A stretch of DNA of 64,000 bases from Desulfomicrobium apsheronum (GCF_900114115.1 NZ_FORX01000019.1:1-64000); one strand, 5' to 3'; shown: positions 34,327 through 44,137, counted from the first letter of the stretch. Numbers and translations are program-made. The notes: generated by a model from the letters alone, not told the origin.

Positions 34327-34710
34327 ATGGGCGAACAAAAGGGAGGCAGCATGAAGGATGTCTGCGAAGTCCGCTGTATCCATGAAGAAAATGTAAACAG
34401 AGCGCTGCTGGGCAGAACCGACGATGGCGTGCTCGAAGAAGCCGCCGGGCTTCTGGGTGTCATTTCCGACCCGACGCGGCTCAAGATCATGGACGCCCTG
34501 CGCCTTGGGGAGTTGTGCGTGTGCGATCTGGCGGCGGTGCTGGGTATGTCCATTTCGGCCGTATCCCACCAGCTGCGCCTTTTACGCACGGCCAGACTGG
34601 TGCGCGGCAGGCGGGCGGGCAAGGTGATTTTTTATACGATCCATGACGAGCACATCGACAAACTCATGGACATGGCTCTTGATCACTGTCGGCAGAGGTG
34701 CGGGGAATGA
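34327..34710 (+). CDS. ArsR/SmtB-family metal-sensing repressor (CadC-like)
   Basis: 127 residues from the ATG at 34327 with AAAGGAG upstream; an in-frame ATG at 34306 would overlap the operator. The winged helix reads LCVCDLAAVLGMSISAVSHQ. Two Cys in the N-terminal CEVRC plus LCVC in the recognition region match the CadC alpha3N site for soft metals (Cd, Pb, Zn). The C-terminal DEHIDKLMDMALDH could form the alpha5 zinc site. The stop overlaps the start of the efflux permease (ATGA), its evident target. Confidence 0.93.
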   Translation: MGEQKGGSMKDVCEVRCIHEENVNRALLGRTDDGVLEEAAGLLGVISDPTRLKIMDALRLGELCVCDLAAVLGMSISAVSHQLRLLRTARLVRGRRAGKVIFYTIHDEHIDKLMDMALDHCRQRCGE

Positions 34711-35834
34711 ACGAATTTTTGTGGGCATGCTGGGACATCCTGGTCGATTCGTCGCTCTGGATGCTGTTTGGTTTCTTCATGGCCGGGCTGCTGCGCGCCT
34801 TTGTGCCGTCCGATCTGGTGGCGCGGCATCTGGGCAGGAATCAGTCCGGAAACATTTTCAAGGCGGCGCTTTTCGGGGTACCCCTGCCCCTGTGCAGCTG
34901 CGGGGTCATCCCGGCGGCGGCGGGGCTCAGGCGACAGGGCGCCGGCAAGGGGGCCACGGCCTCTTTTCTCATTTCCACACCCGAGACCGGCGTGGACTCC
35001 ATGGCCGTGAGCTGGGCGCTTCTTGATCCGCTCATGACCGTGCTGCGTCCCGCGTCGGCCTTTCTGACGGCCATGGTGACGGGCGTGCTTATCGACGCGG
35101 CAGATAAGGATCCAGTCAAGGAGCCAGGCAAGGAACCGGGCAAGGATGCCGCCCATGGTGCCGGCAAGGGCACGCTTCAGGATCTCCGGACGACACCGGA
35201 CCTTACGCCCCTCGGCGCCGCGTCGGCCTGCGCTTGCTGTTCCTGCGGCGGCGATCCGGCCGCGCAATCGCGCTTCCGGCGCTTTCTGGACGGCCAGCGC
35301 TTCGCCTTTGACGATCTGCTGGCGGACATCGCGCCCTGGTTCACGCTTGGCATCCTGCTGGCAGGCGTCATCACCATCTACCTGCCCGACGACCTGGGCC
35401 GCATGTTGCCGGGCGGCGGGCTGACCGCCATGCTGGCCATGCTGGTCGTGGCCCTGCCCATGTATGTCTGCGCCACGGCCAGCACGCCCATCGCGGCGGC
35501 CCTGGCCCTCAAGGGCTTCTCGCCCGGGGCGTTGCTGGTCTTTCTGCTTGCCGGACCGGCCACCAACGCGGCCACCATGGTCATGGTCGGCAAGATGCTG
35601 GGCAAGAAATCCGCCATCATCTACGTGGGTTCCATCATCGCCGTCACCCTCGTCTGCGCTGTGGCGGCCGATACCCTCTATCTTTGGCTCGGCTATGAGG
35701 TGCACGCCTGGCTCGGTGACTTGGGATCCGAGGAGGGCGGCCTGCTCTCCATCGTGGCCGCCCTGGTCATGCTCGCGATCCTGGGGCGCGCGCTTGCGCG
35801 GACGGCGACGCAGAAATTCGGGCTGCGCGGATGA
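34707..35834 (+). CDS. SO_0444-type Cu/Zn efflux permease
   Basis: 375 residues, start at 34707 overlapping the arsR stop. Two blocks of four to five membrane segments flank a cytoplasmic loop. The family motifs are PLCSCGVIPAA near residue 70 and PMYVCATASTPIAAAL near 255. The loop (about 130-195) is rich in Lys/Pro repeats (KEPGKEPGKD), has a His, and ends in CACCSCGG, a probable metal-binding patch. It should export Cu, Zn or Cd under control of the coupled repressor. Permease specificity is inferred from the regulator. Confidence 0.88.
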   Translation: MNEFLWACWDILVDSSLWMLFGFFMAGLLRAFVPSDLVARHLGRNQSGNIFKAALFGVPLPLCSCGVIPAAAGLRRQGAGKGATASFLISTPETGVDSMAVSWALLDPLMTVLRPASAFLTAMVTGVLIDAADKDPVKEPGKEPGKDAAHGAGKGTLQDLRTTPDLTPLGAASACACCSCGGDPAAQSRFRRFLDGQRFAFDDLLADIAPWFTLGILLAGVITIYLPDDLGRMLPGGGLTAMLAMLVVALPMYVCATASTPIAAALALKGFSPGALLVFLLAGPATNAATMVMVGKMLGKKSAIIYVGSIIAVTLVCAVAADTLYLWLGYEVHAWLGDLGSEEGGLLSIVAALVMLAILGRALARTATQKFGLRG

Positions 35835-35903
35835 AAGATCTTATGGCCTGTCCACATCCATCTTCCGCCTGGACCCCTGAATAAGCTTTCCGCGCTTTCA
35901 CAA

Positions 35904-35942
35904 AAAATCCCCCCGGCCGCCTGAAGCTGCCGGGGGGATTTT
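35904..35942. terminator. Bidirectional terminator between permease and lysA
   Basis: A 14-base perfect stem, AAAATCCCCCCGGC with GCCGGGGGGATTTT, gives a T-run on either strand and serves both convergent genes. Confidence 0.92.
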
Positions 35943-35962
35943 CATTCAAGTCGTTTTCAGGG

Positions 35963-37234
35963 CTATTTCTTCAGTCGGCCGATGCAGGCCAGCCCATCCT
36001 CTTCCAGCGCCACCAGGTCGTTATAGACCTCACGCTTGCGGACAACCACATGCTTGTCGCCCTCGACCATGATCTCTGCGGCGCGAGCCCTGGAATTGTA
36101 CTGCGAGGACATGACGAATCCGTAGGCTCCGGCCGAGAAGGCGGCCAACAGATCGCCCTGGCCGACCTTGGGGAAGGTGCGGTTCTTGGCCAGAAAATCA
36201 CCGGATTCGCAGATGGGGCCGACCACGTCGGCGGTCATTTCCTCGCCGTTTCCTTCACGCACCGAAGCGATGCGATGGTAGGAACCGTACAGGGAGGGAC
36301 GAACCAGATCGTTCATGGCCGCGTCGACGATGACGAACGTCTTGTCCTCGTTGGTCTTGGTGTACTGCACTTCGGTCACCAGGATGCCGGTGTTTCCGGC
36401 GATGACACGGCCGGGCTCAAGGATGAGGGTCACGTCCAGATCCTTCAGCGACTCGACCAGGGCCTTGCCAAGTTCCTCGGGATGCGGAGGCGTTTCCTCG
36501 TTGTAGGTGATGCCAAGGCCGCCTCCCAGGTCCATGTACTTGATCTTGATGCCCATCTCCAGCAACTGGCCATGAAATTCCTTGAGCTTGTCCAGCGCTT
36601 CCATGAAGGGGGAAAGCTGGGTCAGCTGGGAGCCGATGTGGCAATCCATGCCGATGGGTTCGACATTGGGCAGGCTCTTGGCCAGGGCGTAAGCCTTCAG
36701 GGCGTCGGGACGGGACAGGCCGAACTTGTTTTCCTTGAGGCCGGTGGACACGTAGGGGTGGGTCTTGGGGTCCACGTCGGGGTTGATGCGCAGGCTGACA
36801 CGCGCGACCTTGTCCAGTCCGGCGGCCACTTCGTTGATGCGCTCAAGCTCCTGCACGGACTCCACGTTGAACATGAGGATGTCGGCGAAGAGGGCTTCCT
36901 GGATCTCGACGACCTTCTTGCCCACACCCGAATAGACGATCTTTTTCGGGTCCACCCCGGCTCTGAGCGCCCGGAAAAGTTCGCCTCCGGAGACGATGTC
37001 CGTGCCCGCGCCTTCCTGGGCCAGAATCTTGAGGAAGCTCAGGTTGGAGTTGGCCTTGACCGAGTAGCAGGTCAGGTGGTCGATGCCCTCGAAGGCGGAA
37101 TCGAAGGCCTTGTAGTGGCGCTTTAGCGTCGTCGCGGAATAGATGTAGAGCGGCGTGCCGTATTCATAGACCAGATCGGCCACGGCGATGTCCTCGGCGT
37201 GAAGTTGACCATTCTTGTATTGAAAATAGTGCAT
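35963..37234 (-). CDS. lysA: Diaminopimelate decarboxylase
   Basis: 423 residues, full length. Fold-type III PLP enzyme: YSVKANSN carries the PLP Lys, DCHIGSQL and DLGGGLGI line the cofactor, and CESGDFLAK has the active-site Cys from the partner subunit; EPGRVIAGN binds phosphate. It converts meso-diaminopimelate to lysine. AAAGGAG lies before the ATG. It heads no obvious lysine operon; it follows the mutS-lipoprotein pair by 19 bases and may be co-transcribed with it. Confidence 0.98.
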   Translation of the reverse strand: MHYFQYKNGQLHAEDIAVADLVYEYGTPLYIYSATTLKRHYKAFDSAFEGIDHLTCYSVKANSNLSFLKILAQEGAGTDIVSGGELFRALRAGVDPKKIVYSGVGKKVVEIQEALFADILMFNVESVQELERINEVAAGLDKVARVSLRINPDVDPKTHPYVSTGLKENKFGLSRPDALKAYALAKSLPNVEPIGMDCHIGSQLTQLSPFMEALDKLKEFHGQLLEMGIKIKYMDLGGGLGITYNEETPPHPEELGKALVESLKDLDVTLILEPGRVIAGNTGILVTEVQYTKTNEDKTFVIVDAAMNDLVRPSLYGSYHRIASVREGNGEEMTADVVGPICESGDFLAKNRTFPKVGQGDLLAAFSAGAYGFVMSSQYNSRARAAEIMVEGDKHVVVRKREVYNDLVALEEDGLACIGRLKK

Positions 37235-37253
37235 GTATGTTCTCCTTTGGGGA

Positions 37254-37673
37254 TTAGGGGGCGGATGGGGTCAGGGTGATGATTTCGGACAGCGCCGGGG
37301 AGATGATCTGGTGCGTGTTGTCCGCCTTGAGACGGATGCGCAGGGTCTGTCCCGGAAGTGGTTCGCAGATGGTGAAGATGTAGCTGTTTTCCTGACGGTA
37401 CACCCCGGAACTGTAGGGGTAGTACTTGCGCACGAAGGACGGAGTGAACGGACAGGTCGGGCAGCCGTCCTGCTCGATCTCGACCATGAAATATTCGAGG
37501 TTGACCAACCGACCGCCCAGCTTGGCATTGATCAGCACGCAGCCTTCTTCCATGCGGGCTTCCATGTGATTGATCTGGATCATCTCATCGCTGACGATGG
37601 GCTGGGGCCATTCCTTTTTGCCGCAGGCGGCGAGCACAAGAACAAGAAACAGGAAAAGAAGAATGCGTTTCAT
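37254..37673 (-). CDS. Lipoprotein of unknown function
   Basis: 139 residues. Signal peptide MKRILLFLFLVLVLAAC with lipobox LAAC. The start at 37673 overlaps the mutS stop by 4 bases; a start 24 bases earlier would lack the signal peptide. The mature part has a CPTCPF motif and beta-rich sequence (YFMVEIEQDGCPTCPFTPSF). I do not recognise the family. It lies between mutS and lysA in one transcription unit. Confidence 0.7.
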   Translation of the reverse strand: MKRILLFLFLVLVLAACGKKEWPQPIVSDEMIQINHMEARMEEGCVLINAKLGGRLVNLEYFMVEIEQDGCPTCPFTPSFVRKYYPYSSGVYRQENSYIFTICEPLPGQTLRIRLKADNTHQIISPALSEIITLTPSAP

Positions 37674-40288
37674 GACAATCCTGCCATTGCTTTCCACTGG
37701 TGGAGCAGGGTGAGTGCGTCCAGGGGGGAAAGCTCGTTGACGTTGAGTTTTTTCAAGGCCGTCAGAACCTCGTGTTCCTCGGGCTGTTTTTGTGGGACCG
37801 CCGCCTTGGCCATGCCGGGCAGGGAGACCTGTCGACTGATGAAGTCATTTCGTTTGGCCCCGCCGGGAGCGTGTCGCTCCAGCACCGCCAGAATTTCCTT
37901 GGCCCGGGTCACGACCGAGGCCGGGACGCCTGCCAGCCTGGCAACCTCGATGCCGTAGCTGCGGTCTGCGGGCCCTGGGACCATGCGGCGTAAAAAGACG
38001 ATGTCGCCCTTCCATTCCTTGATGGCGATATTGTAATTGCGCACCCCGGGCAAGCGTTCCTCAAGGACGGTCAGCTCGTGGTAATGTGTCGCGAAAAGGG
38101 TGCGGATTCCGCCCTGACGCCGGGCCAGCTCCTCGGCCACGGCCCAGGCCAGGGACAGCCCGTCGAAGGTGCTCGTGCCTCGCCCGATCTCGTCCAGGAT
38201 GACCAGGGAACGTTTGCCCGCCTGACGCAGGATGCGTGCTGTCTCCGTCATTTCGACCATGAAGGTCGATTGGCCCATGGCCAGATTGTCCGATGCGCCG
38301 ACCCGGGAAAAAATACGGTCGCAAAGTCCAAGCCGGGCCTTGGAGGCGGGAACGAACCCGCCCATCTGGGCCAGGATGCAGATGAGCGCCACCTGCCGTA
38401 GCACCGTCGATTTACCGGCCATGTTCGGTCCGGTGATGAGCAGCACCCGGCCCGAATCGTCCAGGGTCAGGTCGTTGGGAATGTAGCCCGAGCGACCCTG
38501 CACCGCCTCGACCACGGGATGACGTCCGCCCTTGATGGCGATCTCAAGTCCGTCGTGCAGTTCGGGCCTGCTCCATTCCCATTTGCGCGCGGCATGGGCG
38601 AGACCCTGGGCGCAATCAAGTTCAGCCAGGATTTTGCCCATGTGCATGAAACGGGAGCGGTGCCCGGCCACTTCCTCGCGCAGAGCCAGGAAAAGCTGGT
38701 ATTCTCGGGCCTTGCGCCGGTCCGAGGCGCTCAGGAGCTTCTCTTCCAGGAGTTTGAGCTCCTCGGTGATGTAGCGCTCGGCGTTGACCAGGGTCTGGCG
38801 GCGGATGAAATGGGCCGGCGGTTCGGCTACGACGGCCCGGCTCAGTTCGAAATAGTACCCGAAGACCTTGGTGTACCCGAGCTTGAGCTTGGGGATGTCG
38901 CAGGCCTTGCGTTCGCGTTCGAGCATGTCCGTGAGCGCCGTCTCGCCGTGGTCGGTCAGGTCCATGAGCTCGTCGAGAGTCGCATCAAAACCCGGCCGGA
39001 AGAGCCCACCTTCGGTGATGACCGGCGGCAGGGAATCGGCCAGCGCGCGGGCCAGCAGGTCGTGCACGTCGTCCAGGTCGTCCCAGTCGCGCAGCAGTGC
39101 GCCAAGCCGTGGCGGCGGGGACTCAAGTTCGAGCAGGGCCTGATGCAGGCGCGGCAGCACGCCAAGCGACGCCTTGAGCGCGGCGAAATCCTTTGGCGTC
39201 GAGCGATTGACTACAATGCGCGTGCACAGACGTTCCAGATCATAGACCTTGTCCAGCGCCCGGCGCAGATCCTCGCGGATCATATCGCCATCGTGCAGAT
39301 AGGCGACCAGTTCCTGCACAGGCAGGATGCTCCCGAGATCCTTGAAGGGCTGGTGCATTCTGGTTTCCAGCAACCTGCCGCCCATGGGGGTCTGGGTCTG
39401 GTCCAGGACCTGCCACAGGGTGCCGCGCCCCTTGCTGCCGTCCATGGTCCTGAAAAGCTCCAGATTGCGCTCGGTGACCTCGTCCAGAAGCAGGGTGGCG
39501 GAGAGATCCAGCGGGGTGAAGGGCGCAAGATGGCTCAGGTCGCGCTTCTGGGTCAGTTCCAGATAGGTCAGCAGCGCGCCGCAACAGCGGATCAGGGCGG
39601 GTTTGTCGTCAAGATCGAGGGTCTGCAGGCTTGGGACGGCCTGCGCGCGCAGGATCTTGTCCCGGGCCCCGCGCTCGTCGAAATAGGATTTTTGCGGGTA
39701 GCGCGAAAGCTTGGCCTGCCACTGCTCAAGTCCCTTGGGCAGGGCCTGGGTTTCGGTCAGGAGTAGCTCGCGCGGGTTCATCTTGGTCAGCCATTGCCAG
39801 AGCACGGCCTCGCTTCTGGTCTGGATGCCGGACCAGACTCCGGTGGAAAAATCGACCCAGGCCAGGCCTCCGCCAAGGTCGGCATCCCAGTACAGGGCTC
39901 CCAGAAAATTGTGGCCCTTGGCGTCGAGGTTCATGTCCTCGACCACGGTACCGGGGGTCAGCACCCGGGTCACTTCGCGCTTGACCAGCCCCTTGGCCTG
40001 CTTGGGGTCCTCGACCTGATCGCACAGGGCCACCTTGTAGCCCTTGTCCAGCAGCTGACGCAGATATTCGTCGATGGCGTGATGGGGCATCCCGCACATG
40101 GGCACGGGGTTTTCCGCGCCGGGGTTGCGGCTGGTGAGCGTGATTTGCAGCTCCCGGGCCGCGATTTCGGCGTCCTCGAAGAAGAGTTCGAAAAAATCTC
40201 CCATGCGAAAAAACACGAGGGTGCCCGGATATTCTCCCTTGACCCGCAGGTACTGCTCCATCATGGGCGTGACCTTGACCGTGTTCAT
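37670..40288 (-). CDS. mutS: DNA mismatch repair protein MutS
   Basis: 872 residues, usual length. The mismatch-reading motif is FFRMGDFFELF (second Phe-Phe-Glu for the usual Phe-Tyr-Glu). The ATPase has GPNMAGKSTVLRQ (Walker A), DEIGRGTSTFDGLS (Walker B) and FATHYHEL. It recognises base mismatches and recruits MutL. It overlaps the upstream TPR gene by 4 bases and the downstream lipoprotein gene by 4 bases, so translation of the three is coupled. Confidence 0.98.
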   Translation of the reverse strand: MNTVKVTPMMEQYLRVKGEYPGTLVFFRMGDFFELFFEDAEIAARELQITLTSRNPGAENPVPMCGMPHHAIDEYLRQLLDKGYKVALCDQVEDPKQAKGLVKREVTRVLTPGTVVEDMNLDAKGHNFLGALYWDADLGGGLAWVDFSTGVWSGIQTRSEAVLWQWLTKMNPRELLLTETQALPKGLEQWQAKLSRYPQKSYFDERGARDKILRAQAVPSLQTLDLDDKPALIRCCGALLTYLELTQKRDLSHLAPFTPLDLSATLLLDEVTERNLELFRTMDGSKGRGTLWQVLDQTQTPMGGRLLETRMHQPFKDLGSILPVQELVAYLHDGDMIREDLRRALDKVYDLERLCTRIVVNRSTPKDFAALKASLGVLPRLHQALLELESPPPRLGALLRDWDDLDDVHDLLARALADSLPPVITEGGLFRPGFDATLDELMDLTDHGETALTDMLERERKACDIPKLKLGYTKVFGYYFELSRAVVAEPPAHFIRRQTLVNAERYITEELKLLEEKLLSASDRRKAREYQLFLALREEVAGHRSRFMHMGKILAELDCAQGLAHAARKWEWSRPELHDGLEIAIKGGRHPVVEAVQGRSGYIPNDLTLDDSGRVLLITGPNMAGKSTVLRQVALICILAQMGGFVPASKARLGLCDRIFSRVGASDNLAMGQSTFMVEMTETARILRQAGKRSLVILDEIGRGTSTFDGLSLAWAVAEELARRQGGIRTLFATHYHELTVLEERLPGVRNYNIAIKEWKGDIVFLRRMVPGPADRSYGIEVARLAGVPASVVTRAKEILAVLERHAPGGAKRNDFISRQVSLPGMAKAAVPQKQPEEHEVLTALKKLNVNELSPLDALTLLHQWKAMAGLS

Positions 40289-41379
40289 GACGCCTCGTCG
40301 CTAAGGAGCTGGCGGATGGTTATGGAGTGCCAGGACATGCATTTGGGGCAGCAGAAGAAGATCTGGCCGCGTTTGAGGCCGCAGCGGGCACAGACAAAGC
40401 GTTTCGCCTCGCGCGCGCGGCGCAGCAGAAATTCCAGCTGAAATTCGAATACCGGAGTCATCTGCTGCTCGGGCAGGGACATGGTCAGAAGCTCCAGGCG
40501 GGCGGGCCAGAAGGCGGGGCTCATGAGCAGGGTTTTCTCCTGCCAGGTCTTGGCCTCCTCGACGCGGCCGTGGGCGCGCAGCAGGCATCCGGCGTAATGC
40601 AGCGGGGCAAGCTCCGGCGGATGCCTGTCGATCACGGCCAGCAAGGCGTCCAGATGCGCCGCAGGCAGGATGGCCTTCACCGGCACGCCCGAATCCTCGT
40701 AATCGAGCAGGGGATCGAGCAGCACGAAGCCCAGATGCGTGCCGACCGACCCCAGGCCCTGGTCGAGCAGCGCGATGACATCGTCCCAGGACTCACGGCT
40801 GATCTGGAACATGATCCCTTCCAGCCAGGCCTCGGGAGAGGCGGGATAGATTTCCCGGGCTTCCGCCAGCAGGCTCTGGTCTGCGGCCTCGGTTCCGGTC
40901 GTGGCGGCCCGGACCAGGTAATGCGCGGCCTGCAGGTCGAGCCCCATTTTTCTGTATTGGCGGCTGGCGGCCAGGAAGTCCCCGCCCTTGGCATGCAGAA
41001 GGGCCAACTCCAGCTCAAGGGCCGGATTGTCGCCGCCGATATCGCGGCACTTGCGCAATGCTTCCTGGGCGCGGTCAAGGATGCCCGCCCGGGAGTAGTC
41101 GCGTCCGAGCTCGAAATAGATCCGGGACTGATCCTCGCGTCCGAGATCCGCGCGTTGCAGAAGGGAGCTGCGCATTTGTATGGCCCGGTCAAGCTCCCCG
41201 CGCATGCGGTAGAGGTTGCCCAGGGCCGAGCAGATCTCGATCGCTCCATGATGGTTGCGCATGGCCCGGGACAGGTCGTCGATGGCGGCCAGGGCGTCCA
41301 GGGCCGGATTGGGCGGCACGGGCGAAAAGAGGTCGGTGTGATCGTCGCGCAGTCCCAAAAGGGACCTTAGCCATTGCAT
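40285..41379 (-). CDS. LapB-like TPR protein with a C-terminal metal ribbon
   Basis: 364 residues. Several TPR-like helical pairs (for example AIEICSALGNLYRMRGELDRAIQ and SRIYFELGRDYSRAGILDRA) are followed by a C-terminal CARCG and CPKC pair, a rubredoxin-type knuckle as in LapB (YciM). LapB controls LpxC turnover with FtsH and so lipopolysaccharide level. No N-terminal membrane anchor is obvious, which differs from E. coli LapB. A LapA-like gene lies 1.2 kb downstream in reading order terms on the same strand, supporting the assignment. Confidence 0.7.
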   Translation of the reverse strand: MQWLRSLLGLRDDHTDLFSPVPPNPALDALAAIDDLSRAMRNHHGAIEICSALGNLYRMRGELDRAIQMRSSLLQRADLGREDQSRIYFELGRDYSRAGILDRAQEALRKCRDIGGDNPALELELALLHAKGGDFLAASRQYRKMGLDLQAAHYLVRAATTGTEAADQSLLAEAREIYPASPEAWLEGIMFQISRESWDDVIALLDQGLGSVGTHLGFVLLDPLLDYEDSGVPVKAILPAAHLDALLAVIDRHPPELAPLHYAGCLLRAHGRVEEAKTWQEKTLLMSPAFWPARLELLTMSLPEQQMTPVFEFQLEFLLRRAREAKRFVCARCGLKRGQIFFCCPKCMSWHSITIRQLLSDEAS

Positions 41380-41433
41380 TTGTTTGCCCCCAACATTTTT
41401 TTGCAGTCCAACTCAGTGTAATCTTTCAATCAA

Positions 41434-42453
41434 TCAGCCCAGGTGCCGGGCGTACCACTCTCCAGCCTGGGCCAGTCCGTCGCGGACGCCGTAGGCAGGA
41501 TCATAGCCGAGCAGCCGGCGACTCCTGGAAATATCCGCCAGGGAATGTCGCACATCCCCGGCCCGGAAATCCCGGTGCGAGGGCAGCGCTTCGGCGCAGG
41601 CCGGCTTGAACTTGGTGGCCTCGTCGCGGATGAGATAAAAAAGCTCGCCAAGGGTGGTGCGCTGGCCAAAGGCGACGTTGAACACGCTTCCAGCCACTTC
41701 AGGAGCCGTGGCGCATGCTGCCAGGATGTTGGCCTGCACGCAATTGTCGATGAAGCAGAAGTCACGGCTCGTTTCGCCGTCGCCGTTGATCCACACGGTC
41801 TCTTCGCGCAGCAGCCCCGCGAACCATTTGGGGATGACCGCCGCGTAGGCACCCTCGGGATCCTGACGTTTTCCGAAGACGTTGAAGTAGCGCAGTCCCA
41901 CGCTGTCCATGCCGTAGGTCCTAAGAAATACCTCGGCATAGAGCTCATTGACGTACTTGGTCACGGCGTAGGGAGAAAGGGGCTTGCCGATGGTCTCCTC
42001 GACCTTGGGCAGTCCGGGATGATCGCCATAGGTGGAGCTTGAGGCCGCATAGACGAAGCGCGCGACCTTGCTGTCCTTGGCGGCGACCAGCATGTTCAGA
42101 AAACCGGTCACGTTGTTGGCGTTGGTCAGCAGGGGATCGACGATGGAGCGGGGCACCGAGCCGAGCGCGGCCTGATGCAGGACGTAGTCCACGCCCCGGC
42201 AGGCTTCCATGCAGGTGGGCAGGTCACGGATATCGCCCTCGATGAAGCGGAAGCGGGCCCACTGCTCGGGAGTCACGCTGCTTTGGACTTCGCCTAGATT
42301 GTGTTTGTGGCCGGTGGAAAAATTGTCCAGGCCCGTGACCTGCTGGTCGTGGCGCAACAGGGTTTCCAGCAGATTGGAACCGATGAATCCGGCAACTCCG
42401 GTGATGAGCCAGTGGCGTTTGGATTCAAGGGCGGTGAGTATTTTATTATGCAT
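41434..42453 (-). CDS. UDP-N-acetylglucosamine 4-epimerase-like (WbpP/TviC type) SDR enzyme
   Basis: 339 residues, extended short-chain dehydrogenase. NAD loop [12 protein letters not shown], catalytic [10 protein letters not shown] and YAVTKYVNE (Tyr and Lys), and the substrate region [14 protein letters not shown]. The form is closest to WbpP/TviC epimerases that interconvert UDP-GlcNAc and UDP-GalNAc for surface polysaccharide. Sugar specificity cannot be read from the sequence. It lies between the LapB-like gene and the LapA gene, in keeping with envelope work. Confidence 0.88.
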   Translation of the reverse strand: MHNKILTALESKRHWLITGVAGFIGSNLLETLLRHDQQVTGLDNFSTGHKHNLGEVQSSVTPEQWARFRFIEGDIRDLPTCMEACRGVDYVLHQAALGSVPRSIVDPLLTNANNVTGFLNMLVAAKDSKVARFVYAASSSTYGDHPGLPKVEETIGKPLSPYAVTKYVNELYAEVFLRTYGMDSVGLRYFNVFGKRQDPEGAYAAVIPKWFAGLLREETVWINGDGETSRDFCFIDNCVQANILAACATAPEVAGSVFNVAFGQRTTLGELFYLIRDEATKFKPACAEALPSHRDFRAGDVRHSLADISRSRRLLGYDPAYGVRDGLAQAGEWYARHLG

Positions 42454-42480
42454 GAGTTATCCGGTATGAGGAAAAAAATT

Positions 42481-42509
42481 GCGTCCCGAAGGGATGATCC
42501 TTGGGACGC
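42481..42509 (-). terminator. Terminator downstream of lapA
   Basis: GCGTCCC pairs with GGGACGC around a 15-base loop (partly paired inside), followed by AATTTTTTT on the minus strand. Confidence 0.75.
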
Positions 42510-42546
42510 ACGACAGCAGAATGGACGACGGATCGTTCCAGATGTG

Positions 42547-42894
42547 CTAGTTCTGGATGTTTTCGGTGGATTCCGTGGTGGTGTACTCATCCATGGTCTT
42601 GGGACGCAGGGATGTGACTTCACGTTCCAGGGCGTCCACTTCCTTCTTGTACTGGCGGCACTGTTTGGACAGGCGGATTTTTTCCAGGAAGAAATAGAAC
42701 GTGCAGAGCAGGGACCCGATCACGAAAGCCATGAGGATGATCAGGTAGAAGGGCACTGCCTCGGTCTGGTAGTGCCAGCCGAAAACCTTGAGTTCCAGCG
42801 CCAGTTCCTGGATTAGAATCTCATGGTTCTGAACAAAGAAGAGCATCGAGAAAAAGAAAAGGGCTACCAGGCCCAGCACTTTGAGATATCGCAT
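42547..42894 (-). CDS. lapA: LapA-domain inner-membrane protein
   Basis: 115 residues from the ATG at 42894 (MRYLKVLGLVALFFF). Two membrane segments (about 5-25 and 45-68: FYLIILMAFVIGSLLCTFYF) are followed by a cytoplasmic coiled coil (RQYKKEVDALEREVTS). This is the LapA/DUF1049 layout, a partner of LapB in lipopolysaccharide assembly. It lies 11 bases after the HIT gene. Confidence 0.85.
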   Translation of the reverse strand: MRYLKVLGLVALFFFSMLFFVQNHEILIQELALELKVFGWHYQTEAVPFYLIILMAFVIGSLLCTFYFFLEKIRLSKQCRQYKKEVDALEREVTSLRPKTMDEYTTTESTENIQN

Positions 42895-42905
42895 CCGTAT
42901 CACCT

Positions 42906-43394
42906 CTACCGTTGAAGGTTGTTGAAAAAGGGCTTCAAGCGCTTGTATGTCGAGCGCAGATGCTCGGGCAGGACGCTTGTTTCCGACATGACGGCCATGA
43001 AGGAGTGGTCTCCGTTCCAGCGCGGCACAAGGTGCACATGAAGATGCTCCCTGATCCCGGCGCCGGCCGCCTCGCCGATGTTCACGCCGATGTTGATTCC
43101 GTGCGGATTGAAAGCCTGCTCTAAGATAAAAGAGCACTTTTGTACATAGTCCATGATCTCATGACTTTCCCTCGTGTCCAGATCGGTGATTTTACTGACG
43201 TGTCGGTACGGGGTGACCATGAGGTGCCCGTTTGAGTAGGGAAAGATGTTCATGATGACGAAGCAGTTCTCGGCGCGGTGCAGTACGAAGCGTTCCTCGT
43301 CGCCGTCCGTGGATTCGGGCAGGCAGAAGACGCAGCTGTCGGGCTTTGGGCCGAGTATGTAGTTGATGCGCCATGGCGCGTGCAGTGTTTTCAT
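42906..43394 (-). CDS. HIT-family nucleotide hydrolase or phosphorylase
   Basis: 162 residues. Zinc Cys pair CVFC near residue 21, IMNIFPYSNGHLMVTPYRHV, and the catalytic HLHVHLVPRW. This fits Ap4A phosphorylase-like or Fhit-like members, which cleave dinucleoside polyphosphates or nucleotidyl adducts. It lies 2 bases after an amino-acid ABC ATPase gene and could be the tail of that operon. Confidence 0.9.
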   Translation of the reverse strand: MKTLHAPWRINYILGPKPDSCVFCLPESTDGDEERFVLHRAENCFVIMNIFPYSNGHLMVTPYRHVSKITDLDTRESHEIMDYVQKCSFILEQAFNPHGINIGVNIGEAAGAGIREHLHVHLVPRWNGDHSFMAVMSETSVLPEHLRSTYKRLKPFFNNLQR

Positions 43395-43396
43395 GT

Positions 43397-44137
43397 CTAC
43401 AGGATCTGGCTCAGGAATTTTTTTGTGCGCGGATGCTCGGGGCTGGTGAAGAAATGCTCCGGAGTTCCGGTTTCGACGATCTGGCCGTGATCCATGAAGA
43501 TGACCCGGTCCGCCACTTCGCGGGCAAAACCCATCTCGTGGGTCACGACGACCATGGTCATGCCCTCTTTGGCCAGGGTGACCATGACGTCCAGGACCTC
43601 GCCGATCATCTCGGGGTCCAGGGCGGAGGTCGGCTCGTCGAAGAGCATGATCTTGGGGTTCATGGCCAGCGCCCGGGCAATGGCCACGCGCTGCTGCTGT
43701 CCGCCGGAGAGCATGGCCGGAAAAACCTCGGCCTTCTCTCGGATGCCGACCTTGTCGAGCAGGGCGAGTGCCCGCTTCTTGGCCTCAAGCTCCGGCACTT
43801 TCTTCAGCTTCATGGGCGCCATGGTCAGGTTGCCAAGCACCGTCTTGTGCGGAAACAGGTTGAAGCTCTGAAAAACCATGCCCAGCTCCTGACGGATCAG
43901 GTTGATATCGTTATCCTTGGCGTTGATATCCTTTCCGTCGACCACGATGCTTCCGCTGTCAATGGTTTCGAGGCGGTTGATGGAGCGCAGCAGGGTGGAC
44001 TTTCCCGATCCGCTGGGACCGATGATGACCACCTTTTCCCCGGAATTGATGGACAGGCTGACGTCGTTTAATGCCTGCAACTGGCCAAAGAACTTGTAGA
44101 CGTTCTTGATTTCGATGATGGGCCTAGTCCCGTTCAT
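43397..44137 (-). CDS. glnQ: Polar amino-acid ABC transporter ATPase
   Basis: 246 residues. Walker [10 protein letters not shown], signature [15 protein letters not shown], Walker [13 protein letters not shown], and H-loop [12 protein letters not shown]-like segment. It powers import by the adjacent permease; overlaps its gene by 14 bases. The amino-acid specificity (glutamine, glutamate or another polar residue) is not readable; the symbol is by family resemblance. Confidence 0.93.
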   Translation of the reverse strand: MNGTRPIIEIKNVYKFFGQLQALNDVSLSINSGEKVVIIGPSGSGKSTLLRSINRLETIDSGSIVVDGKDINAKDNDINLIRQELGMVFQSFNLFPHKTVLGNLTMAPMKLKKVPELEAKKRALALLDKVGIREKAEVFPAMLSGGQQQRVAIARALAMNPKIMLFDEPTSALDPEMIGEVLDVMVTLAKEGMTMVVVTHEMGFAREVADRVIFMDHGQIVETGTPEHFFTSPEHPRTKKFLSQIL

